Positions 5,404 through 11,279 of a DNA stretch of 11,279 nt are shown here, in pieces. A program made the translations under genes and the position numbers. Each line of letters begins with the position of its first letter. The first letter of the stretch is position 1. The DNA comes from ZC4RG17 sp036380875 (GTDB lineage: Bacteria > Actinomycetota > Acidimicrobiia > Spongiisociales > ZC4RG35): assembly GCA_036380875.1 (NCBI GenBank), contig DASVDX010000014.1, forward strand, positions 1-11,279. The letters are read 5' to 3'. Under the pieces are notes generated by a model. The model was not told the origin of the DNA. It made no database searches and worked only from the letters and a program-made list of their open reading frames with translations.

Positions 5404-7806
5404 TCAGGGCGAGATCCGCTTCGTGGCGGTCGCGTCTCCCGGAGTGGATGTCAGAGAAGAGAGCACTGCCAGTTGCTCGCCGGCGCGCCTCAAGAACGCC
5501 GCCATTTGACCGCGGGTGACGGGGTCGTCGGGGCAGAAGCGGTCGTTGGCGGGTGGGTTGCAGCCGCGGGTGATGCCGGAGAGGGCGAGGCTGTCGATGT
5601 CGCGGGCGAAGACGGTGCCGGTGGTGTCGGTGAACGTTCCGGGGGGAGCGGGTGGGAGTCCGAGGGCGCGGGCCAGGAAGGCGGCCATTTGTCCGCGGGT
5701 GACGGGGTCGTCGGGGCAGAAGCGGTCGTTGGCGGGTGGGTTGCAGCCGCGGGTGATGCCGGTGGCCGACAACCACGCCGCGTCGTCGTGGAAGACGTGG
5801 CCGTTGGTGTCGAGGAAGTCCTGGGCGGTGGTCACGACGACGAGCGGGCCGTCCTCGCTCATGTTCCCGGCGGTGTCGTACGCCTCCACCCAGAACGCAT
5901 AGGAGGTGGACGGTGACAGGCCGGTGACGGTGAACGACCGTGCTGAGGCACCGAGGTCGGCGATCAGGGACCCGTAGAACACTCCGCCCTGCGGCACACC
6001 GGGCGCCTGGTAGACGGCGTAGCCGGCCACGCCCGTGTTGTCCGTCGCGGCACTCCACCGGAGCGTGACGTGCCGTTCCCCGACGTCCGCCGACATCGTC
6101 GGGTCGGGCCATCGCGGTGGCAGGGCGTCCGCCGGCGGCTCGGGGAGGACCAACTCGCCCCGCCCGAAGGCGTTGTCAGGACCAGCCGCACCTCTGTCCA
6201 CGGTGGCGTTGCCGAGGAGGTAGCTGGCGATCTGCGCCGGGGTCGTGGCCAGACCGGCCGATTTCACGAGGGCCGCCGCACCCGCCACCACAGGGGCGGC
6301 AGCACTGGTGCCGTTGAAGCAGATGTCCATCGTGAACGTGGTGAGACAACTGGCGGCGCTGATGTCGGGCTTGATGCGCTCGTCGTTGGTGGGCCCCTGG
6401 GAGCTGTAGGGGGCGATGACACTGCCCCCGGGTGGGTCGACCGCGCCGACGCTGACGACTCCTCGGGTCCGCGAGTCCGAGATCGGGCCGGACGCTGAGT
6501 AGGGCGTCTGCCAGTGCTCGAAGATCATCCCGTTGCCCATCAACTCGAGCACATCGCCGCTGGTCCCCGATCCGGGGTCGAACAGTGTCACGACTACGTA
6601 ATCCACCCCGTCGTCACACCAGTTGAAGCCCGGGATTTCGACCGGGTCGGCTCCGAGGGTCTGGTCGTTGAGAGATCCATCGACGGGGAAGCCGCCCGTG
6701 ATGTCAGCGAGTGTGTCGAAGATGAAGATGTCGTAGTCGGTCGGCGATCCCGTCCGCCAGTCGTTCCAGCGGAGACCGTTGAGGAAGCTCCCTGCGCAAG
6801 CCACCGTGAGGATCTCGTCCCCGGGAGCCCACTCGAGGACTCCGTTGGCGTTCTCATCTCGCCACGGTCCTCGCCAGTAGGACCCGTCGATGACGCCGGC
6901 ACGTCCGGCGCTGTTGCCGGCCGCGTTGACGAACAACATTCCCTGAGAGACGGCGCTGGCCGCCACCTCGGCGATCTCACCGGTGCCGTCGCCGGGTCCG
7001 TCATAATGCGCCGTCAGGGACCTGGAGATGATGTCGACGCCCTGACTGGCGAACCAATCCACCACACGTTGGAGGTCCGTCGTGGTTTCGGCGTAGGCCA
7101 GATAGAACTCCACGGAAGGGGCCATGTCGTAGATCACCTCGCCCACCGCCACGCCGTGGTCGACGCCGGGCAGGTGAGGGAAGGAAGTGCCGCACGTTCC
7201 CTCGACGCACCAGAAGGTGCCTGCGGGAGCGGAGAGGTCACCTGCCGCCACCGCCGCATTCCAGAGGTTGCGATCGAAGCCATCTATCACCCCCACCTTG
7301 ATGCCTTCTCCCGTGATGCCGGCGGCATGCCACTCGTGGGCGTTGGTCTTCGCCACGTGTTGCCCGATGGCGAGGGGTTCGAGGTCCAAAGGTTCGGCGA
7401 AGGGTTCGATGGGCTCGCCGACCTCGAGCGGCGGACGGATGTAATCGACCTCCGCTCGTGCCTCGAGGGCGACGAGCTGGTCGATCGGGACGAGAGCCTG
7501 TGTCAATCCCGGGATCGCCGCCTCGACCTCTCCGCCTAGATCTTCGACGATGGCGTCGATGGGATCGGGAGATCGACGGTGCAGGATCTCGACTCGGACC
7601 TTGCCGCCCTCGATCGACAACTCGTCCGACTGGAGGCGTTCCTGGCCAGCGCCGCCGGATACGAGTTCGTCGAGGAGGCCGTTGGCCAGCTGTCGGTCTG
7701 GGCGTCGCTCTGGAAGTTCGATGTCGGTCTGTCCTGCCGCGGGCGGCGTCACGAGGGCGAGCATCGCGAGGACGGAAATAGCGACGAGATGACGCCCAAC
7801 CTTCAT
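5404..7806 (-). CDS. Secreted subtilisin-like (S8/S53-like) protease with Fn3 domain and two SLH-like repeats
   Basis: The protein has 800 residues. A signal peptide (MKVGRHL, hydrophobic core, then AAG before QTD near residue 25) leads to a prodomain-like region about 67-126. The catalytic fold follows: Asp175 in GIKVGVIDG, His217 in VDHGVAVGEV, oxyanion Asn298 in NAAGNS and Ser501 in NGTSAAAP, so the triad is complete. The His motif differs from the usual HGTHVAG and resembles the S53-like subgroup of the S8 superfamily. Residues about 307-425 are an insertion with LRWNDWRTGSPTDYDIFIFD, a beta-sandwich pattern seen in related proteases, and a possible Ca site in DENANG. An Fn3 domain spans about 563-660. 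Two SLH-like repeats at about 664-723 and 725-781 probably attach it to the cell surface. I choose ATG 7806 because GGGGAGG lies 6 bases upstream; an in-frame ATG at 7881 would bury the signal peptide and cross the promoter. The target is unknown. Confidence 0.9.
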   Translation of the reverse strand: MKVGRHLVAISVLAMLALVTPPAAGQTDIELPERRPDRQLANGLLDELVSGGAGQERLQSDELSIEGGKVRVEILHRRSPDPIDAIVEDLGGEVEAAIPGLTQALVPIDQLVALEARAEVDYIRPPLEVGEPIEPFAEPLDLEPLAIGQHVAKTNAHEWHAAGITGEGIKVGVIDGFDRNLWNAAVAAGDLSAPAGTFWCVEGTCGTSFPHLPGVDHGVAVGEVIYDMAPSVEFYLAYAETTTDLQRVVDWFASQGVDIISRSLTAHYDGPGDGTGEIAEVAASAVSQGMLFVNAAGNSAGRAGVIDGSYWRGPWRDENANGVLEWAPGDEILTVACAGSFLNGLRWNDWRTGSPTDYDIFIFDTLADITGGFPVDGSLNDQTLGADPVEIPGFNWCDDGVDYVVVTLFDPGSGTSGDVLELMGNGMIFEHWQTPYSASGPISDSRTRGVVSVGAVDPPGGSVIAPYSSQGPTNDERIKPDISAASCLTTFTMDICFNGTSAAAPVVAGAAALVKSAGLATTPAQIASYLLGNATVDRGAAGPDNAFGRGELVLPEPPADALPPRWPDPTMSADVGERHVTLRWSAATDNTGVAGYAVYQAPGVPQGGVFYGSLIADLGASARSFTVTGLSPSTSYAFWVEAYDTAGNMSEDGPLVVVTTAQDFLDTNGHVFHDDAAWLSATGITRGCNPPANDRFCPDDPVTRGQMAAFLARALGLPPAPPGTFTDTTGTVFARDIDSLALSGITRGCNPPANDRFCPDDPVTRGQMAAFLRRAGEQLAVLSSLTSTPGDATATKRISP
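5501..5579 (-). repeat. 79-bp direct repeat, copy 2 (second SLH-like repeat)
   Basis: This stretch of the protease gene encodes the core of the second SLH-like repeat, from SGITRGCNPP to RGQMAAF. It matches bases 5684-5762 at a 183-bp offset with one difference (base 5509 against 5692), which is synonymous in a Gly codon. Confidence 0.9.
5684..5762 (-). repeat. 79-bp direct repeat, copy 1 (first SLH-like repeat)
   Basis: Partner of the repeat at 5501-5579. The encoded core is TGITRGCNPPANDRFCPDDP followed by VTRGQMAAFL. The sequence on both sides of the core has diverged between the two units, although the unit length stays at 61 codons. Confidence 0.9.
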
Positions 7807-7812
7807 CGATAG

Positions 7813-7819
7813 CCTCCCC
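7813..7819 (-). promoter_or_regulatory. Ribosome binding site that selects ATG 7806 of the protease
   Basis: On the - strand GGGGAGG is followed by six bases and ATG. This fixes the start just before a clean signal peptide. Confidence 0.75.
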
Positions 7820-7834
7820 GGATCACCTGTGACG

Positions 7835-7840
7835 ATGATA
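7835..7840 (-). promoter_or_regulatory. Candidate -10 element for the protease gene
   Basis: On the - strand TATCAT differs from TATAAT at one base and lies about 28 bases upstream of ATG 7806, leaving a leader of about 20 bases that includes the ribosome binding site. No good -35 hexamer is seen. A short inverted repeat, TCAC-CT-GTGA at 7823-7832, lies just downstream. Confidence 0.45.
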
Positions 7841-7897
7841 GAACGACGACGCCGACGGTGCAGGTCGGTGGCGGTCATCACGAAGACCGGGTGCCTT

Positions 7898-7903
7898 TAC
7901 CCT
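7898..7903 (+). promoter_or_regulatory. Candidate -10 element for leaderless uvrC
   Basis: TACCCT fits TANNNT and ends 7 bases before the ATG of uvrC. There is no Shine-Dalgarno sequence before that ATG, so a leaderless mRNA starting at the ATG is the simplest reading. A weak -35-like TCATCA lies at 7875-7880. Confidence 0.45.
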
Positions 7904-7910
7904 GGGTCAC

Positions 7911-9734
7911 ATGCGGGAACGTCCCCGTCCCTCCGAGATCCCCGACGCTCCCGGCGCCTACATGTTCCGTGACCGTCACGGCAAGGTCATCTACGTCGGG
8001 AAAGCGAAATCACTGCGGTCCCGGGTGTCGTCGTACTTCGCCCGGGGCCTGGCGCCGCGCACCCAGGCCATGGTGGACTCCGCCGACACCGTCGAGTGGA
8101 TCATCACGGAGAACGAGGTCGAGGCCCTCATGCTGGAGTACTCCCTGCTCCAGCGGCACCGCCCCCGCTTCAACGTCCGCCTGGTCGACGACAAGTCCTA
8201 TCCGTGGCTGGCGATCACCAGATCCGACGAGTGGCCTCGAGCCCGGGTCATGCGGGGCAAGAAGCGGAAGGGCACCGAGTACTTCGGGCCCTTCGCCCAC
8301 GCCTACGCCATCCGCAAGACCCTCGACCTCCTTCTGCGGACGTTCCCTATCCGCACCTGCTCCGACGGGCTGTTCAAGCGCCAGCAAGCCCAGGGTCGGC
8401 CCTGCCTCCTCTATCACATCGAGAAGTGCTCGGGGCCTTGCATCGGAGCCGTCGACCCGGAGGAATACGCCAAGATGGTCGACGGCCTCGCCGCCTTCCT
8501 CCGGGGCGACAACGAGGATGTCATCCGCCAGCTCGAGGCGGACATGCTCGCGGCGTCCGATCGGCTCGAGTTCGAGCAGGCGGCCCGCTACCGCGACCGC
8601 CTCGCCGACGTCCGCAAGGCCTTGGAGCGGCAGGAGGTCGTCACAGAGAAGCCGGAGGACTTCGACCTGATCAATTTCTACGGCGACGAACTCGAGACCG
8701 CCTTCCAGGTGCTGACCGTTCGTCGCGGTCGAGTCGTCGGGCGGCTCGGCACGGTGATCGACCGGGTGGAGGAGCTGACAGACGAGGAACTGCTCGGCCG
8801 CATGCTGCCGGAGCTTTATGGGGAGGAGAAGCCGCCCCGTTCGGTCCTCGTGCCCTTGCTCCCCGATGGAGTGGACGTCATCGGAGCGTGGCTCAGCGAG
8901 CGGCGGGGCGGTCCGGTCGAGATCAGGGTTCCGCAGCGGGGGGCAAAGCGTCGCCTGATGGAGACGACCGGGGTCAACGCCCAGGAGGCGTTCGCCCGGC
9001 ACCGACTCAAGCGCCACCAGGACCACAACGCCCGGGCCAAGGCGCTGCGCTCCCTCCAGGAAGTGCTCGACCTACCCGAGCCGCCGCTTCGGATCGAGGC
9101 CTACGACATCTCCACCCTGCAGGGGACGAACACAGTCGCCTCGATGGTGGTGCTCGAGGACGGTGTGCCGCGCCGATCCGAGTACCGGCGGTTCAAGATC
9201 CGGACGGTCCAGGGCCAGGACGACTTCGCCTCCATGGAGGAGACCATCCGGCGCCGCTTCCGCGCCTACCTGACGGAGCGGGAGAAAGGTGTCACCGAGC
9301 ACACCAAGTTCGCCTACCCGCCGTCACTGATCGTGATCGACGGCGGCGTCGGGCAGTTGGGCCGGGCCGTGAAGGTGCTCGACGAACTCGACCTCGACAT
9401 CCCGGTCATCGGCCTGGCGAAGAAGATGGAGGAGGTCTACCTCCCCGACAAACCCGACCCGATCCTCATCCCCCGCGACGCCGAAGCGCTGTACCTGTTG
9501 CAGAGGGTCCGGGACGAGGCGCATCGTTTTGCCGTCACCTACCACCGGACGCTGCGGTCCAAGTCGATGATCGACTCGATCCTCGACGAAGTGCCCGGTG
9601 TCGGGCCCACCCGCAAGAAGGCCCTCATCAAGCGGTTCGGGTCGCTGAAGCAGATGCGGGAAGCCGCCAAAGAAGACCTGGCCGAGGTGGTTGGCCCAAA
9701 GGTCGCCGAGGATCTCTACGCCGCCCTCCACTGA
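7911..9734 (+). CDS. uvrC: Excinuclease ABC subunit C (UvrC)
   Basis: UvrC makes both incisions around a DNA lesion in complex with UvrB during nucleotide excision repair in the cytoplasm. The 607-residue protein is full length. The N-terminal GIY-YIG nuclease (3' incision) spans about 13-90, with GAYMF at 15-19, IYVGKAKSLRSRV at 27-39 and catalytic-type Glu76. A cysteine-rich region follows with C150, C165, C173 and C177, matching the Fe-S cluster cysteines described in E. coli UvrC. The UvrB-contacting UVR motif is at about 203-238. The RNase H-like nuclease (5' incision) shows D399 in AYDIST, D438 in GQDDFASM, D477 in VIDGG and H538 in RDEAHRF. A C-terminal HhH pair starts at VPGVGPTRKK (561-570). 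The residue after DIS is Thr where many homologues have His or Asn. ATG 7911 is the only sensible start; no ribosome binding site precedes it. No SOS-box-like palindrome was seen upstream. Confidence 0.97.
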   Translation: MRERPRPSEIPDAPGAYMFRDRHGKVIYVGKAKSLRSRVSSYFARGLAPRTQAMVDSADTVEWIITENEVEALMLEYSLLQRHRPRFNVRLVDDKSYPWLAITRSDEWPRARVMRGKKRKGTEYFGPFAHAYAIRKTLDLLLRTFPIRTCSDGLFKRQQAQGRPCLLYHIEKCSGPCIGAVDPEEYAKMVDGLAAFLRGDNEDVIRQLEADMLAASDRLEFEQAARYRDRLADVRKALERQEVVTEKPEDFDLINFYGDELETAFQVLTVRRGRVVGRLGTVIDRVEELTDEELLGRMLPELYGEEKPPRSVLVPLLPDGVDVIGAWLSERRGGPVEIRVPQRGAKRRLMETTGVNAQEAFARHRLKRHQDHNARAKALRSLQEVLDLPEPPLRIEAYDISTLQGTNTVASMVVLEDGVPRRSEYRRFKIRTVQGQDDFASMEETIRRRFRAYLTEREKGVTEHTKFAYPPSLIVIDGGVGQLGRAVKVLDELDLDIPVIGLAKKMEEVYLPDKPDPILIPRDAEALYLLQRVRDEAHRFAVTYHRTLRSKSMIDSILDEVPGVGPTRKKALIKRFGSLKQMREAAKEDLAEVVGPKVAEDLYAALH

Positions 9735-9737
9735 GGC

Positions 9738-10885
9738 ATGCGAACTCGGCTGGCGTCTAGGTCTCCCGCGATCTCCCGCCACTTCCGAGCCCTGCTGGTG
9801 GCGATGCTCGCAGTCGTAGCGTGTACCTCGGGACCGACGGTGGACACCTCTCCATCGAGCGACCCACCGCCCACGGCGACGACGGCGACTGAGGGACTCC
9901 CAGGCTGGCGTCGGGTCGATTGCGCCGCCACAGCGACGACCATCGCGCTGGCGACCGACCCCGCAGTGCTTCTCGTCGAAGGGGACGACGACCGTCTGCG
10001 GGCGGTGCGATTGGATTGGGATGGGGACAACGAGCCGATCCCTGCATCCGACCCTGCTCAGTGTGAGACCTGACCGGATATTGGTCGCCGCAGATGGGGT
10101 GACGCTCCGCTATCTGGAATTCGACAACGGTTGGGCGGTCGAGCCACTGGAGGTCCTAGTCCCTCCGCCTGCTCCCGGCTTGGAGCCGGTGGCCTATTGG
10201 TGGGGCGACGAGGACGAGGGTCCCATCCCCGTGGTCGCCTACCGGCAACCCGACGGCAGGGTCGGCCTCCACTCGATGGAATGGAGTCTGGGCGAATTCG
10301 ACCCCGAACCGGGATTGTTGTCGACCCCGGCTCTCTCGACAGAGTACGTGTATTTGCGAAGGAGGGACTGACGGTCGTCGCCGGGCCCGTGAGGCCCGAC
10401 CCGGGAATCTCCCCGACACCGACCGCGTCTGGACGATCTGGAACCACGAGGACTTCGATGCCGACGGAGATCCTGTTCCCCGTCGGTGGAGAGAGAAAAA
10501 ACTGGAACCCGAACCGGACGCCATCACCGACGTCGCCGGTTGGGTGCTCGATGTTTGGGTGGCCGGGCGCAAGGGAAACCGACCGCTCCTGTGGAACGTG
10601 GAGACAGGCCGCCACGCGCTGCCCGAGGTGGAGCTAGCACCCGACGGGGAGGTCCTGATCGGCCACCCGTTGTGGCACGCTGACGATCCGGCGGTCGCGG
10701 TCGAAACGCGGGACGGATCCGCTCTCCTGTTCCCCACCGCGAGCGGATGGGAGAGGCTGGACCTACCCGCAGGCCGGTTGGTCGACATCGGCGTCTACGG
10801 GCCGCCGAATGCGGGCGGGAGCGCCGAGGGGGCTCGCGTCATAGCCGTCGTCGATGGCGCGATCTGGATGCGCGACCCCGACTGA
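9738..10885 (+). pseudogene. Frameshifted lipoprotein gene (three frame breaks), unknown function
   Basis: The gene begins 3 bases after uvrC. It encodes an Arg-rich n-region, a hydrophobic stretch and a lipobox VVAC with Cys29, followed by a Ser/Thr/Pro linker, so the product would be a surface lipoprotein. The frame then breaks: coding sense continues in the +1 frame from about 10070 (PDRILVAADG), returns to the first frame near 10311 (GIVVDPGSLDRVRVFAKEG), and moves to the third frame near 10406 (NLPDTDRVWTIWNHEDFD), running to a stop at 10883-10885. Joined up, the pieces give about 380 residues with repeated short strand patterns such as LWNVETGRHALP and GWERLDLP, which could suit a beta-propeller; I recognise no family. 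The separate pieces have no starts with ribosome binding sites. Either the gene is decaying or the assembly has indels; two breaks fall at CCGGGA (10308-10313 and 10401-10406), which points to base-call errors as a serious option. Confidence 0.65.
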
Positions 10886-10966
10886 TCGGCGAATGGAGGC
10901 TGTCTCTTGGGCCTCGCGTTCCCTCCCTCGTTCAAGTTTTGGCCGCCTTCGAGCCGATAGGAGATC

Positions 10967-11279
10967 GTGTTCTTCATCCAGGGAGTGGGCAAGGGGGCTG
11001 GTCATGCCTCGCTTGGCCGCGTCCTCTTCGCCGCGGTTGTCGTGTTCGCCCTCCTCGGGATCTCATCCGTTGCCTCGGCCCAGCAGCTGATCGTCGATGA
11101 CGACTCGCATCTCGACGATGCGATTCCGGAGCGTCCCTCGCAGGCCCTGGAGTTGGCTTCTGCCCGGGAGAAAGTCGTCTGTTTCGGGGACGGTGTGTCG
11201 GGGCCACGCATCGAGGTGTTCCATTTGGTTGCCGACGACGACATCCGGCCCACCCCGGTGACGGAGATCCGCCGTGCCA
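10967..11279 (+). CDS. Secreted protein of unknown function (3' partial)
   Basis: The frame opens after a stop at 10958 and runs off the window, giving 104 visible codons. The start is GTG 10967, with AGGAG 3 bases upstream; GTG 10985 in the same frame is the alternative and has no well-spaced ribosome binding site. A signal peptide is clear: a short Gly/Lys/Arg n-region, hydrophobic core about residues 19-32 (VLFAAVVVFALLG) and an AxA site at Ala36-Ser-Ala38 before QQ. The mature part has an acidic stretch (IVDDDSHLDDAIPE) and then VVCFGDGVSGPRIEVFHL at about 70-87. This CxGDGxSGxR pattern reminds me of uncharacterised secreted actinobacterial proteins, but the match is from memory and weak. 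It lies 81 bases after the frameshifted lipoprotein gene; that gap has no good -10 or terminator, so it may share its transcript. No function can be assigned. Confidence 0.7.
   Translation, partial: MFFIQGVGKGAGHASLGRVLFAAVVVFALLGISSVASAQQLIVDDDSHLDDAIPERPSQALELASAREKVVCFGDGVSGPRIEVFHLVADDDIRPTPVTEIRRA

Noticed and set aside
5501..5762. CRISPR-like or mobile repeat
   Set aside because: Only two copies, 79 bp, both in frame within one coding sequence at a 61-codon period; this is a protein repeat.
5473..5916. + strand frame with repeated Gly/Ala/Val-rich units
   Set aside because: Its repeats are only the antisense image of the SLH-like repeats of the protease gene.
6514..7539. 341-codon open frame on the + strand inside the protease gene
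   Set aside because: It overlaps catalytic-domain coding sequence with intact Asp, His and Ser motifs; its translation has no domain and no ribosome binding site.
7807..7881. Upstream in-frame ATG (7881) for the protease
   Set aside because: It would put 25 Arg-rich residues before the signal peptide and overlap the likely promoter; the ribosome binding site clearly serves ATG 7806.
7807..7910. LexA (SOS) box before uvrC
   Set aside because: GAAC occurs but has no matching GTTC at the right distance, so no actinobacterial SOS palindrome is present.
8010..9026. 338-codon open frame on the - strand inside uvrC
   Set aside because: It is antisense to a fully conserved uvrC and has the composition of a reverse-strand shadow in GC-rich DNA, with no recognisable domain.
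10490..10505. A6 run as a programmed frameshift site in the lipoprotein gene
   Set aside because: Coding sense stays in the same frame on both sides of the run; the frame breaks occur elsewhere, at sites without slippery heptamers.
10896..10915. GAGGC ... GCCTC hairpin as terminator after the lipoprotein gene
   Set aside because: Stem of only 5 bp with a 10-base loop and no T tract; easily expected by chance at this GC content.

Overview
This GC-rich window shows features of a member of Actinomycetota, most likely an uncultured lineage close to Acidimicrobiia. The clues are strong G/C bias at third codon positions, frequent GTG and TTG starts, candidate leaderless TANNNT promoters, and cysteine-containing SLH-like repeats (GITRGCNPPANDRFCPDDP) of a kind I associate with this lineage. 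The taxonomic call is an inference; there is no rRNA gene here.

Left part, + strand (1-3119): a three-gene glycan or sugar-nucleotide cluster. It holds a family 2 glycosyltransferase fused to a SAM methyltransferase (5' end outside the window), a UDP-glucuronate decarboxylase (UDP-xylose synthase type) and a second class I methyltransferase four bases further on. Together they could supply and transfer a pentose or methylated sugar for an envelope glycan or glycolipid.

Middle, - strand (3136-7806): read in the direction of transcription, this is a secreted subtilisin-like protease with an Fn3 domain and two SLH-like repeats, a Na+/phosphate cotransporter, a PhoU-domain protein and a small ABM-domain monooxygenase. 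Transporter and PhoU sit 12 bases apart and form an obvious phosphate-uptake pair. The protease and the monooxygenase each have their own candidate promoter.

Right part, + strand (7911-11279): uvrC (complete, all catalytic and Fe-S cysteine positions present) is divergent from the protease across a 104-base regulatory gap. It is followed after 3 bases by a lipoprotein gene whose reading frame breaks three times, and then by the start of a secreted protein with an AxA signal peptide that runs off the window.

The points most worth a second look are: the 79-bp near-identical DNA repeat inside the protease gene (one synonymous difference, flanked by diverged sequence); the lipoprotein gene, where two of three frame breaks fall at CCGGGA; the protease's unusual His motif and large catalytic-domain insertion; and short promoter-to-start distances at several genes. 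I found no RNA genes, CRISPR arrays, insertion sequences or clear intrinsic terminators, and nothing that clearly amounts to a new defence or mobile system.
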